Part shown: one piece after another, positions 50,322-59,203 of the stretch | Layout: the number at the start of each line of letters is the position of its first letter | Numbering within the stretch: the stretch's first letter is position 1 | Assembly: GCA_046331225.1 (NCBI GenBank) | Contig: JAXLRF010000011.1 | Span: 62,001-126,000 of the forward strand | DNA length: 64,000 nucleotides | Direction: 5' to 3' | Source: VFMC01 sp046331225 | Lineage (GTDB): Bacteria > Actinomycetota > Acidimicrobiia > Acidimicrobiales > Ilumatobacteraceae | Made by a program: the position numbers and the translations under genes | The notes under the pieces: generated by a model | What the model was told of the DNA's origin: nothing | Seen by the model: the letters and a program-made list of their open reading frames with translations, nothing else | The model's database searches: none

Positions 50322-51581
50322 TCAGACCTCGAACGACACCGGCAGGGTCATCACCGCGGTGGTGCCCTGACCGACGGCGCTCTCGAGTTCGAGGGTGCCG
50401 CCCATCTGCTCGACGTACGAGCGCGACATCGTGAGGCCGATGCCCATGCCGGACTCGCCGGTCTGGTCGTCGCCGAGGCGCACGAACGATCCGAACGCCC
50501 GGTCGATCTCGCTGGCCGCGATGCCCGGGCCGTGATCGCGCACCGACAGATGGCAGCGACCCTCGGCCACGAAGGCCTCGAGCTCGACGCTGCCGCCGCT
50601 CCAGCCGTACTTGATCGCGTTCGACACGAGGTTGTTGAGCACCTTGCGCAACATGTGCTCGTCGGCGCGCACCACCACACCGTTGAGGCTCGCGCCGAGC
50701 ACCAGCTTCACCCCACGGGTGGCGGCGATCGAACGCAGCTCGACCAGCGCCCGCTCGACGGCGAAGCGCAGCGGGATCGGACCGAGCGACATCTTGTGCT
50801 CGCCCGACGCGACACGACCGATGTCGAGCAGGTCCTCGACGAAGGTGAGCAGTCGGCGGCCGCTCGTCTCGATCTGGTCGATCGACGCCGCCGCCGATTC
50901 GGAGGTGGCCTCGAGCCGCAGCAACTCGGCGAAGCCGAGGATCGCGTGCAACGGCGTGCGCAGCTCGTGGCTCATGCGGGCGATGAACTCGTCCTTGGCA
51001 CGGCTGGCCCGCTCGGCCTGATCGCGGGCGGCGCGGATGTCGCGCTCGGTGTCGCGGCGCGACAGCACCACGGCGATCGCGTCGGCGATGGCCGTGACGA
51101 CGTCGACGGTCTTCTCGCTCCAACGGCGCGGCTCGCGCATGTGGTTGAAGCCGATGAGGAAGCGGAGCTTGCCGCGCACGTGCATCGGCACCTGCAGGAC
51201 CGACTTCACGCCGAACGGTGAGAACGAGCGGTACTCGGCGATGCCGTCGGGCAGCATCTCGTCGAGCGTCGCGACGTTGAGCACCTTGCGGTCCTTCGCC
51301 AGACCGACCGACCACGGGAAGTCGCTCGAGTACAGGTTGTGGATGGTCTCCTGGTGTGACTCGACGCCCGGGTGGCACCACTCGTGGCTGTTGCGGAACG
51401 TGCCGTCGTCCTCGTACATCGTGATGTACGCACGGTCGGCGTCCTCGAGCTCGCCGAGGCTGCGCAGCACGTCGACGATCGTGTCGTCGAGCTCGTCGTC
51501 GCTCGACATGACGAGCTGCAGCGCGAGGCGCGCCACGACGTCGTTGACGGAGTCGACCACCTGTGTCCGCTCGGGTGACAT
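50322..51581 (-). CDS. GAF-domain sensor histidine kinase
   Basis: 419 residues, soluble. A GAF domain (~35-180, with Tyr-Arg-Ser-Phe-Ser-Pro-Phe-Gly-Val-Lys-Ser and Leu-Ile-Gly-Phe-Asn) is followed by HisKA with His205 in Met-Ser-His-Glu-Leu-Arg-Thr-Pro and a HATPase domain with Asn-Ala-Ile-Lys-Tyr, Asp-His-Gly-Pro-Gly-Ile and Gly-Met-Gly-Ile-Gly-Leu. It is divergent from a hybrid kinase; phased repeats between them suggest a common regulator. CACACT, 6 bases before the ATG, may be the -10 box. Confidence 0.9.
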   Translation of the reverse strand: MSPERTQVVDSVNDVVARLALQLVMSSDDELDDTIVDVLRSLGELEDADRAYITMYEDDGTFRNSHEWCHPGVESHQETIHNLYSSDFPWSVGLAKDRKVLNVATLDEMLPDGIAEYRSFSPFGVKSVLQVPMHVRGKLRFLIGFNHMREPRRWSEKTVDVVTAIADAIAVVLSRRDTERDIRAARDQAERASRAKDEFIARMSHELRTPLHAILGFAELLRLEATSESAAASIDQIETSGRRLLTFVEDLLDIGRVASGEHKMSLGPIPLRFAVERALVELRSIAATRGVKLVLGASLNGVVVRADEHMLRKVLNNLVSNAIKYGWSGGSVELEAFVAEGRCHLSVRDHGPGIAASEIDRAFGSFVRLGDDQTGESGMGIGLTMSRSYVEQMGGTLELESAVGQGTTAVMTLPVSFEV

Positions 51582-51631
51582 TGGTGCAGTGTGCGACCGC
51601 CCAGCGCGGTCGGGCAAGAGCTGCAGCCGGA

Positions 51632-51670
51632 ACCTGACCGCCACTTGACCGCTCTTGATCCGAACTTGAT
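51632..51670 (+). repeat. Four helically phased CYTGAYC direct repeats
   Basis: CCTGACC (51632), CTTGACC (51643), CTTGATC (51653) and CTTGATC (51664) start 11, 10 and 11 bases apart, in the 172-base gap between the divergent kinase genes. A fifth CTTGACC lies at 51731. The one-turn spacing is that of OmpR-family binding sites. Confidence 0.65.
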
Positions 51671-51753
51671 CTTCGGGGCTCCGCACCTGGTGGGCGCAGC
51701 GGCCGCGCACCGGACGGTCGCAGATCGGAACTTGACCTCGGCTGGACCGCACC

Positions 51754-54363
51754 ATGATCACACCTGCTCAGGCTGGCGACGTGCCTCCCTTCCCCCTCGA
51801 CGACCGTCGGACGCGCACGTCACCGGCCGACTCGTCCGCGACGACCATGATGGACGCCGTGCGTGGTCTGCCATGGGTCGACGACGAGCTCTGGGCCACC
51901 GTGTTCGAGCACGCGCCCGTGCCGCTCTCGCTGGTCTCGCCCGACGGCCACCAGCTCGCCGGCAACGCCGCCTACCGCGCCTACCTCGGCTACGACGCCG
52001 ACGAGATGAGCCGCCTCGACGTGGCGCGCACCACCCGCGACGCCGATCAGCCGTGGACCCGTGCGTACCTCGAGCGGCTCGCCAGCGGTCAGCTCGACCG
52101 GTACACCACCGAGAAGGTGCACGTGCGCAAGGACGGCAGCACCGTTCGTGCCCGACTCGACGTCACCCCGATCCGACGCGACGGTGTGTGCGTGGCGCTG
52201 CTCGGCGCACTCACACCGGTCGACGAACACCGCCCGATGGGCGACGGGCTCCTGCGCAAGCTCGTCGAGAACATCCACGACACCATCAGCCTCGTCGACG
52301 GCAACGGTCGTCTGCTCGAGACGTCGGGCCGGTACCGGCCGATCATGGGATACCCGAGCGAGTTCTGGGAGACGCGCAGCATCTTCGACCTGCTCGCCCC
52401 CGACGAGCTCGAGAACGTGCTCGCGTTGCAGGCCGAGGTGCTCTCGCATCCCAACGAGGTGGTGAGCGGTGAGTTCCGCGTGGTGTCGGCCGAGGGCACC
52501 TACGAGACGCTCGAGGTGCACGCCGTCAACCTGCTCGCCGACCCGGAGGTGGCCGGCATCGTGCTCACCTCGCGCAACGTCACCGAGCAGCGCCGGCTGG
52601 TCGAGGACCTGCGCCGGAGCCGGGACGACGCGCTGGCCGAGGCCGAGCTGCGCTCACGCATGCTCGCCACCGTGAGCCACGAGCTGCGCAATCCCTTGCA
52701 CGCGGTGCAGGGCATCAGCGAGCTGTTGGCGCAGAGCGATCTACCGGAGGCCGAGCGGGCGCTGGCCGGCACCGTGAACCGGCAGGTGCGCGACCTCACC
52801 CGTGTGGTCGACGACCTGCTCACCAGCTCGCGGCTCGAGCTCGACTCGGTGTCGCTCGAGATGGAGGCGGTCGACCTGCGCAGCCTGCTCACCGACGTGG
52901 TCGCGATCGCGCGCACCACGGCCGCCACCGGGGTGGAGGTGAACGCACTCATCGATCCGGGGATCCCCGCATGGATCCGCACCGACCCGGTGCGCCTGCG
53001 GCAGGTGCTGTCGAACCTGGTGGGCAACGCGATCAAGTTCACCGCTGTCGGTCGTGTGCGTGCCCTGGCCGAGGTGGGCTCGGGCAAGCGGCTGCTGCTC
53101 GAGGTGTCCGACACCGGTGCGGGCATCCCCGCCGATGAGCTGCAGAAGGTGTTCGAACCGTTCCGGTCGGCCAGCACGGCGGGCCGCAGCGCCGGCGCCG
53201 GGCTCGGCCTGTCGATCGTGCAGCGCATCGTCGCGCTGCTCGGCGGCACGGTCGAGGTGTCGAGCCGGGTGGGCATCGGGTCGACGTTCCGGATCTCGCT
53301 GCCGCTCGAGGTGATCGAGCCGCCGGTGGTCGAGGCCCATGTCGCCGAGCCCCTGCCGGTCGAGCCCCGGGTCGAACCCTCGGTCGAACCCTCGGTCGTC
53401 ATCGGTGCGGCGACACCGGTTGCTCCGGCCGTCGAGGTCGCACCGGTCGCACACGTCGCACCGGTCGCGCCCACGGCGTCGGAGGTCGTCGAGCCCGACG
53501 AGGTGGGTCCCTCGGTGCTGGTGATCGAGGACAACGCCGTCAACCAACAGCTCGCCCGGGCACAGCTGAAGAGCATGGGCTACACGTGCGAGGTGGCCGG
53601 CAGCGGCGAGGACGGCCTCGCGTACCTGGCGGGTGCGCTCGGCCGCGACGTCGAGGTCGTGCTGATGGACTACCACCTGCCCGGCATCGACGGGCTCGAG
53701 ACCACCCGCCGCATCCGCGAGCGCGAGATCGACGGCCGCCACGTGGCCGTCATCGGGGTGACCGCCAGCGCCTCGCTCGCCGACCGCGAGAGCTGCCTCG
53801 AGGCGGGCATGGACGACTACGTGCCCAAGCCGGTGAGCCTGGCCGACCTGTCGGCTGCGTTCGAGCGTGTCGCCACGTTGCGTCGTGCTGCACGCGAGCA
53901 CCGCCCCGTCACGGCCGCGGTGCCGACCGCCGTGTCGCCCGCGCCGCCCGCGCCGCCTGCGCCGCCCGCGTCGGTCGAGCCGATCCAGCCGATCGCCGAG
54001 GTCGCTCCTGCCGCGACGCCCACACCGCCTGCCGAACCCGAGGCGCCCGCCGCCCAGGTGGAGTTCGCCGTGCTCGCATCGCTCGCCGACGAGCTGGGCG
54101 ACCGCACCACCGTGGTCGACCTGATCGCGACCTTCCTCGACGAGCTCGACGGCCGGATCGACGCGATCGTCACGGCGCGCGACGGCGGCGACAACCCGGG
54201 GTTGCGCAAGCTCGTGCACACGATCACCTCGAGTGCGCGTCTGCTCGGCGCGGGTGCCCTGGCCGTCAGCTGCGCGGAGTACGAATCACGCCGGCTCGAC
54301 GCCGTGGCGCTGCGGGCCGTGGCCCTGTCGATCCGTGATCAGCTGGCCGCCTGGACGGCGTGA
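51754..54363 (+). CDS. Hybrid histidine kinase (PAS-PAS-HisKA-HATPase-REC-HPt)
   Basis: 869 residues without membrane segments. Two PAS domains (~45-150 and ~165-290) are followed by HisKA (His309 in Val-Ser-His-Glu-Leu-Arg-Asn-Pro), HATPase (~400-525: Asn-Ala-Ile-Lys-Phe, Asp-Thr-Gly-Ala-Gly-Ile, Gly-Leu-Gly-Leu), a Pro/Val/Glu-rich linker, a receiver domain (~588-705, Asp639 in Leu-Met-Asp-Tyr-His-Leu-Pro), a second Pro/Ala linker, and an HPt domain (~770-865, His822 in Val-His-Thr-Ile-Thr-Ser-Ser). All four phosphorelay sites are intact. The OmpR-type regulator 3 bases beyond its stop, on the other strand, is the likely output. Confidence 0.93.
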   Translation: MITPAQAGDVPPFPLDDRRTRTSPADSSATTMMDAVRGLPWVDDELWATVFEHAPVPLSLVSPDGHQLAGNAAYRAYLGYDADEMSRLDVARTTRDADQPWTRAYLERLASGQLDRYTTEKVHVRKDGSTVRARLDVTPIRRDGVCVALLGALTPVDEHRPMGDGLLRKLVENIHDTISLVDGNGRLLETSGRYRPIMGYPSEFWETRSIFDLLAPDELENVLALQAEVLSHPNEVVSGEFRVVSAEGTYETLEVHAVNLLADPEVAGIVLTSRNVTEQRRLVEDLRRSRDDALAEAELRSRMLATVSHELRNPLHAVQGISELLAQSDLPEAERALAGTVNRQVRDLTRVVDDLLTSSRLELDSVSLEMEAVDLRSLLTDVVAIARTTAATGVEVNALIDPGIPAWIRTDPVRLRQVLSNLVGNAIKFTAVGRVRALAEVGSGKRLLLEVSDTGAGIPADELQKVFEPFRSASTAGRSAGAGLGLSIVQRIVALLGGTVEVSSRVGIGSTFRISLPLEVIEPPVVEAHVAEPLPVEPRVEPSVEPSVVIGAATPVAPAVEVAPVAHVAPVAPTASEVVEPDEVGPSVLVIEDNAVNQQLARAQLKSMGYTCEVAGSGEDGLAYLAGALGRDVEVVLMDYHLPGIDGLETTRRIREREIDGRHVAVIGVTASASLADRESCLEAGMDDYVPKPVSLADLSAAFERVATLRRAAREHRPVTAAVPTAVSPAPPAPPAPPASVEPIQPIAEVAPAATPTPPAEPEAPAAQVEFAVLASLADELGDRTTVVDLIATFLDELDGRIDAIVTARDGGDNPGLRKLVHTITSSARLLGAGALAVSCAEYESRRLDAVALRAVALSIRDQLAAWTA

Positions 54364-54366
54364 CGC

Positions 54367-55167
54367 TCAGGCGCTGATGCCGTAGCCGACGCCGCGCACG
54401 GTGCGCACCACGCTCTTCTGGCCGGCGCGGTCGATCTTCTTGCGCAGGTTCGCGACGTGCACGTCGACCACGTGGTCGTCCGCGTACCAGTCGGGACCCC
54501 ACACCCGCTCGAGCAGTTGCGCCCGGGTGAACACCACCTTGGGGCTCGCGCTCAGCGTGTCGAGCAGATCGAACTCGATGCGGGTGAGCTCGACGAGCCG
54601 ACCGTCGATCTCGACCTCGCGGGCCTCGGTGCGCAGCGTGACGTGACCGACCACGCGCTCGGTCGAGGTGGGCGCCGCCATGCGCGGGCGACGCAGCAAG
54701 GCCTCGACGCGCGCGGCGAGCTCGCGGGGCGAGAACGGCTTGGTGACGTAGTCGTCGGCACCGAGCTTGAAGCCGAGCAGCTTGTCGATCTCCTCGTCGC
54801 GGCCCGACAGCACGAGGATGTACGCGCTCGACCGCTCGCGGATGGTGCGGCACAGGTCGAGGCCGTCGCCGTCGGGCAGCGTGAGGTCGAGGATCACCAG
54901 GTCGGGCGGCGTGGCCGTGAGTGCCTCGAGCGCATCGGCGATCGTGGTCGCGGTGCGCACCCGGTGGTTCGACTTGCGCAGGATGGCGGTGACCATCTGC
55001 GCGAACTCGGGCGCGTCCTCGACCACCAGCACGTCAGCCTCACGCACGTCGGAGAATGTACCCGCCGACCGGGTGGGCAGGGCGTGAGCGCGCGAACCCG
55101 CGCCGGACGACGCCGCGGCGGAGCCGCTGGCGGGCGCGGTCGCTGACGGGGACGCGGGAGCGTTCAC
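54367..55167 (-). CDS. OmpR/PhoB-family response regulator
   Basis: 266 residues from GTG 55167. An unusual ~40-residue Ala/Ser/Pro-rich leader precedes the receiver domain (acidic pair Glu50-Asp51, phosphoacceptor Asp94, Thr-Lys-Pro-Phe-Ser-Pro-Arg-Glu-Leu near 145) and a winged-helix DNA-binding domain (~165-262, Thr-Arg-Ile-Glu-Phe-Asp-Leu-Leu, Val-Asp-Val-His-Val-Ala-Asn-Leu-Arg-Lys-Lys). An upstream start at 55236 would overlap the promoter of the FAD gene; a shorter protein starting at GTG near residue 41 is possible. It is the probable target of the adjacent hybrid kinase and a candidate for the CTTGAYC repeats. Confidence 0.88.
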   Translation of the reverse strand: MNAPASPSATAPASGSAAASSGAGSRAHALPTRSAGTFSDVREADVLVVEDAPEFAQMVTAILRKSNHRVRTATTIADALEALTATPPDLVILDLTLPDGDGLDLCRTIRERSSAYILVLSGRDEEIDKLLGFKLGADDYVTKPFSPRELAARVEALLRRPRMAAPTSTERVVGHVTLRTEAREVEIDGRLVELTRIEFDLLDTLSASPKVVFTRAQLLERVWGPDWYADDHVVDVHVANLRKKIDRAGQKSVVRTVRGVGYGISA

Positions 55168-55237
55168 GTCGGGGACTGTCCGGACGTGACGACAAAGGTC
55201 ACGCCTTTCGCCGTCGAGCGTGCCGAACCACCGCACC

Positions 55238-55243
55238 TAGCCT
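55238..55243 (+). promoter_or_regulatory. -10 box of the FAD oxidoreductase gene
   Basis: TAGCCT ends 7 bases before ATG 55251. Confidence 0.5.
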
Positions 55244-55250
55244 CCCGGAC

Positions 55251-56699
55251 ATGCGTGTGGCCGTGGTCGGTGGAGGGGTGTCGGGGCTCGGCTCGGCGTT
55301 GACGCTCGCGCGTCAGGGTCACGAGGTCGAGGTGTTCGAACGTGACGACACGCCGATGCCGTCGTCGGCCGACGAGGCGTTCGACTGGGATCGGCGTGGT
55401 GCGCCGCAGGTGCGTCACAGTCATGCGTTCCTCGCCCGTCTGGTCGGGATGCTCCGCACCGATCATCCTGACGTGTACGCCGAGCTGCTCGCGGCCGGCG
55501 CCACCGAGATGCGCTTCGGCGACGACCTGCCGCCGACGATCACGTCGTTCGAGCGCGAGCCGGGCGACGACGAACTGGTGATGCTCGCCTGCCGGCGCAC
55601 CACGTTCGAGTGGGTGCTGCGCCGGGCCGCGCTGGCCGCGGGCGGTGTGACCTTCCGTGTGGGCGCCGCGGTCGACGGTCTGGTCGCGGCCGACGAGCCC
55701 GGCCGGCCCCACGTGGTGGGTGTGCGGTTGGTGGGCGGTGACACGTCGCCGGCCGATCTGGTCGTGGTGGCCGCTGGTCGTCGCAGCGTGCTGCCCGAGT
55801 GGCTCGCCGCGATCGGCGCGCCCACGGTGCCCGAGGAGGTCGAGGACACCGGGATCGTGTACTTCAGCCGCTTCTACCGACTGCGTGACGGCGAGGAGTA
55901 CCCGCCGCGCACCGGGCCGATCGGTGGCGACCTCGGCTATCTCAAGTACGGCGTGTTCGTCGGCGACAACCGCACGTTCTCGGTCACGCTGGCCACGTCG
56001 GTCGACGACGACCAGCTGCGCAAGATGCTCGCCGACCCGCGGGTGTTCGACGAGGTGGCACGGCAGTTGGTGGTGACCGGCCCGTGGCTCGACGGCCGGG
56101 CCGAGCCGATCACCGCCGAGGTGCACGTGATGGCCGGTCTGCTCAATCGGTGGCGCGACTACGTCGTCGACGGCGAGCCGGTGGCCACCGGCGTGGTGCC
56201 GGTGGGCGACGCCGTGCTGTGCACCAACCCGCTGTACGGCCGCGGGTGCAGCACGGCGTTCTGGAGCGCACACCTGATGTCGCAGGCGGTCGCCGCGTTC
56301 GGCGACGACCTCCGCGAGATCGCGCTCGCCTACGACGCATCGCTGCGTGCCGAGATCCAGCCGTGGTACCGGGCCGGTGTGGCACAGGACGCCGAGGCGC
56401 GCCGTGTGGCCGCGGCCCTGTTGGCGGGCGACGACCCCGACGCCGACACGTCGGATCCGCGCACGTTCATGCGCGCGGTGTTCCGCGACGGATTGCTGCC
56501 GGCGGCACGCACCGACGCCGTCGTGATGCGTGCGTTCTTCCGCAGCCTCAACCTGCTCACGTCACCCGACGCGCTCGCGACCGATCCCGACATCGGGGCC
56601 CGCGTGCTCGCCGCCTGGAACGAGCGCGATTCGCGGCCGCCCGAACCCGCACTGGGTCCCGCCACGCGAGCCGAGCTGCTCGCCTCGCTGGCCGCCTGA
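55251..56699 (+). CDS. FAD-dependent oxidoreductase (flavin hydroxylase-like)
   Basis: 482 residues. The N-terminal dinucleotide motif Val-Gly-Gly-Gly-Val-Ser-Gly-Leu-Gly (residues ~5-13) and Glu-Val-Phe-Glu-Arg bind FAD, and the second FAD motif Val-Gly-Asp-Ala-Val-Leu-Cys-Thr-Asn-Pro lies near 318 (the usual Gly-Asp-Ala). Pro-Gln-x-Arg-His-Ser-His-Ala-Phe near 55 resembles the FAD-dependent halogenase/hydroxylase group. The substrate is unknown. It is divergent from the OmpR-type gene. Confidence 0.82.
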   Translation: MRVAVVGGGVSGLGSALTLARQGHEVEVFERDDTPMPSSADEAFDWDRRGAPQVRHSHAFLARLVGMLRTDHPDVYAELLAAGATEMRFGDDLPPTITSFEREPGDDELVMLACRRTTFEWVLRRAALAAGGVTFRVGAAVDGLVAADEPGRPHVVGVRLVGGDTSPADLVVVAAGRRSVLPEWLAAIGAPTVPEEVEDTGIVYFSRFYRLRDGEEYPPRTGPIGGDLGYLKYGVFVGDNRTFSVTLATSVDDDQLRKMLADPRVFDEVARQLVVTGPWLDGRAEPITAEVHVMAGLLNRWRDYVVDGEPVATGVVPVGDAVLCTNPLYGRGCSTAFWSAHLMSQAVAAFGDDLREIALAYDASLRAEIQPWYRAGVAQDAEARRVAAALLAGDDPDADTSDPRTFMRAVFRDGLLPAARTDAVVMRAFFRSLNLLTSPDALATDPDIGARVLAAWNERDSRPPEPALGPATRAELLASLAA

Positions 56700-56709
56700 G
56701 CGCCCGCCG

Positions 56710-57549
56710 TCAGTCGACGGCGTCCTCCACCGCGGCGACGGCCTCGTCGCCCACCCGGTCGAGCGCGTCGCGCGCCTCGGTCATCCCGGGGATCTCGGCG
56801 AGCATCGTGTCCTCGACCGTGGCGTCGTCGATGACGAGCCAGATGATCACGCCCACCACGGCGCCGATCAACGGGAACACGACGAATGCCCACAGCTGCT
56901 CGAGCGCACCGGTGTCGGGGTCGGCGAACAGGGCCGTCGCGATGCTGCGCGCGGGGTTGACCGAGGTGTTGTCGACCGGGATCGAGATCAGGTGGATCAG
57001 CGCGAGGGTGAGCCCGACGACCAGGCCGCCCAGCCCGTGCGGGATGCGGCCCCCGGGCGACGACGCCGCGAGCACGACGACGACCAACAGCGCGGTGAGC
57101 ACCACCTCGACCACGATCGCTGCGCCGAGCCCGCCGTACGGCCCCGACCACAGGTTGGCGGCGAACTGGCCGCGCTCGAACTCGGGCCGGCCGTTGGCGA
57201 TGCCGAACACGACGGCCGCACCGGCGATCCCGCCGATCAGCTGCCCGATCACCGCGAACACGGCGTGGGCGCCGCTGATGCGACGGGTGATCAGCAGACC
57301 CAGCGTGACGGCCGGGTTGATGTGGCAGCCCGACACGGGACCGATCACGTAGGCCATCACCAACAACGACAGCCCGAACGCGAGGCTGATGCCGAGCAAG
57401 CCGACCTCGGGGGCGAGGATCGCCGTGCCGGGCCCGCCGATCACCAGGATGGCGGTGCCGAACAACTCGGCCGCGAGCACACGACCGTTGTTCGGCACGC
57501 GTGCGGGACCGGGGCGAGAGGCCGGGGTGGAACCGGGAGCGTCAGCCAT
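56710..57549 (-). CDS. Aquaporin (MIP family)
   Basis: 279 residues with six membrane helices. The two half-helices carry the Asn-Pro-Ala motifs: His-Ile-Asn-Pro-Ala-Val-Thr (~76) and Ser-Val-Asn-Pro-Ala-Arg-Ser (~199); the Arg of the selectivity filter follows the second. A ~30-residue acidic C-terminal tail is present. The motif set suggests a water channel rather than a glycerol facilitator. TAGGGT (57556-57561) is 6 bases upstream of the ATG. Confidence 0.92.
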   Translation of the reverse strand: MADAPGSTPASRPGPARVPNNGRVLAAELFGTAILVIGGPGTAILAPEVGLLGISLAFGLSLLVMAYVIGPVSGCHINPAVTLGLLITRRISGAHAVFAVIGQLIGGIAGAAVVFGIANGRPEFERGQFAANLWSGPYGGLGAAIVVEVVLTALLVVVVLAASSPGGRIPHGLGGLVVGLTLALIHLISIPVDNTSVNPARSIATALFADPDTGALEQLWAFVVFPLIGAVVGVIIWLVIDDATVEDTMLAEIPGMTEARDALDRVGDEAVAAVEDAVD

Positions 57550-57555
57550 GTGCGC

Positions 57556-57619
57556 ACCCTATTCCCCGTGGCGCGGGGCCCGGCGCACGTGCGCGGACGG
57601 GCCGCGTCGCCGGTACGGT
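57556..57619. promoter_or_regulatory. Divergent leaderless promoters (aquaporin / fdhD)
   Basis: TAGGGT on the minus strand (57556-57561), 6 bases before the aquaporin ATG; TACGGT on the plus strand (57614-57619), 8 bases before fdhD ATG 57628. Confidence 0.55.
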
Positions 57620-57627
57620 CGTGGCCG

Positions 57628-58467
57628 ATGGCTGCACGGCGCCGCACCGACACCCACCTGGTCACCCGTGTCGACCCGACCGGGGCGCGCCGCTCGCCGG
57701 ACGAGTTGATCGTCGAGGAGCCGATGACCATCCAGCTCGACGGGCACCGCGCTGCCACCACGATGCGCACGCCCGGCCACGACTACGAGCTCGCCGTGGG
57801 GTTCTGTCACACCGATGGTCTGCTGGCCGGCGCACGCGTGCTGGGCGTGCGCTACTGCGCGGACGGGGCGGCGAGCGAGAGCGAGTTCAACGTCGTCACG
57901 GTCGAGACGGGGGGACGGGCGCCGGTGTCCACGCCGCGCATCGGCAACACGACCTCGAGCTGCGGCTGGTGCGGCACCGACGCGATCGACGACCTGTGCG
58001 CGACGCTCGCGCCGCTGCCCGACACCGCGCCGATCCCGCTGCACGTGCTCGCGGCGATGCCCGAGGCCGTGCTCGGAGGTCAAGGTCTGTTCGCGGCCAC
58101 CGGGGCGGTGCACGCTGCGGCCGCGTTCGACGCCGACGGGCGCGTGCTGCTGGTGCGCGAGGACGTCGGCCGGCACAACGCGGTCGACAAGGTGGTCGGG
58201 CGGATGCTGCTCGACGGTGCGCTGCCCGCGACCGGCCTCGGCCTGTTCGTGAGCGGCCGGGCGAGCTTCGAGCTCGTGCAGAAGGCCTGGGCGGCGGGGT
58301 TCGCCACGCTGGTGGCCGTCAGCGCACCCACCAGCCTGGCCGTGCAGACCGCCCGTCGTGCCGGTCTGCGGCTGGCCGGGTTCGTGCGTGGCGACCGGCT
58401 CAACGTGTACGCGCCCGAGCGCATCGGTGACGACGGTCGCTGGGGTTCGCTCACGCCCGACGCGTAG
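57628..58467 (+). CDS. fdhD: Formate dehydrogenase accessory sulfurtransferase FdhD
   Basis: 279 residues. The sulfur-relay motif Cys-Gly-Trp-Cys-Gly (residues ~112-116) is intact; Glu-Glu-Pro-Met-Thr, Arg-Thr-Pro-Gly-His-Asp, Gly-Phe-Cys-His-Thr-Asp-Gly and Arg-Glu-Asp-Val-Gly-Arg-His-Asn-Ala-Val-Asp-Lys are hallmark blocks. FdhD moves sulfur from IscS to the Mo cofactor of formate dehydrogenase. The enzyme itself is not in the window. It stands next to hemQ. Confidence 0.95.
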   Translation: MAARRRTDTHLVTRVDPTGARRSPDELIVEEPMTIQLDGHRAATTMRTPGHDYELAVGFCHTDGLLAGARVLGVRYCADGAASESEFNVVTVETGGRAPVSTPRIGNTTSSCGWCGTDAIDDLCATLAPLPDTAPIPLHVLAAMPEAVLGGQGLFAATGAVHAAAAFDADGRVLLVREDVGRHNAVDKVVGRMLLDGALPATGLGLFVSGRASFELVQKAWAAGFATLVAVSAPTSLAVQTARRAGLRLAGFVRGDRLNVYAPERIGDDGRWGSLTPDA

Positions 58468-58470
58468 CCT
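58465..58470 (+). promoter_or_regulatory. -10 box of hemQ
   Basis: TAGCCT overlaps the fdhD stop and ends 6 bases before ATG 58477. Confidence 0.45.
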
Positions 58471-58476
58471 GGGCGC

Positions 58477-59184
58477 ATGAGCGACACCGCCGGCACCGAC
58501 CACACCTCCCGCCCCGTGACCCCGTCGGTCGGTGTGGGCGTGCTGCACCTGTTCTGCAAGCCGACGCCGATGTTCGACGGCGAGGCACTGGTCGCCGCGG
58601 TGAAGGCTGCCGAGGGCAACGGCGTGCAGGTGGTCACCGTGGCCATGCTCGGCCACAAGGCCGACGTGGCGGTGATGGCGATGCACGCCGACCAGCGCCA
58701 GCTGCGTGCACTGCAGACCGGTGTGCAGCGCGCCGGGCTCGAGGTGGTCGACAGTTACGTGAGCCTCACCGAGTCGAGCGAGTACGCGAAGGGCATGCCC
58801 GAGGAGGCGATCAAGGGCCGGCTCTACCCGTCGATCCCGCCGAAGGGTCACGACCTGCCGGCGTGGTGCTTCTACCCGATGAGCAAGAAGCGCGAGGGGC
58901 ACGCCAACTGGTTCACCCTGCCGTTCGACGAGCGCAAGGACCTGATGCACGAGCACGGCATGAGCGGCCGCAAGTTCGCGGGTCGCATCATCCAGTACGT
59001 CACCGGTTCGGCCGGTCTCGACGACTTCGAGTGGGGTGTCACCCTGTTCGGCGCGCATCCGGACGATCTGAAGGAGGTCGTCTACACGATGCGCTTCGAC
59101 CAGGCGTCGGCGCTGTACGGCGAGTTCGGGGCGTTCTACACCGGCTGTGTCACGCCGGTCGAAGAGCTGATCCACCAGATCTGA
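58477..59184 (+). CDS. hemQ: Coproheme decarboxylase HemQ (chlorite-dismutase family)
   Basis: 235 residues. Tyr-Val-Ser-Leu-Thr-Glu-Ser-Ser-Glu-Tyr, Phe-Tyr-Pro-Met-Ser-Lys-Lys-Arg (catalytic Tyr near 129), Asn-Trp-Phe-Thr-Leu-Pro, and Met-His-Glu-His-Gly (the axial His near 156) fit the actinobacterial HemQ group. It removes two carboxyls from coproheme to make heme b in the coproporphyrin-dependent pathway of Gram-positives. True chlorite dismutase would carry a distal Arg not seen here. Confidence 0.93.
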   Translation: MSDTAGTDHTSRPVTPSVGVGVLHLFCKPTPMFDGEALVAAVKAAEGNGVQVVTVAMLGHKADVAVMAMHADQRQLRALQTGVQRAGLEVVDSYVSLTESSEYAKGMPEEAIKGRLYPSIPPKGHDLPAWCFYPMSKKREGHANWFTLPFDERKDLMHEHGMSGRKFAGRIIQYVTGSAGLDDFEWGVTLFGAHPDDLKEVVYTMRFDQASALYGEFGAFYTGCVTPVEELIHQI

Positions 59185-59203
59185 CGGCCGTCGGGGCCGT
59201 CGG

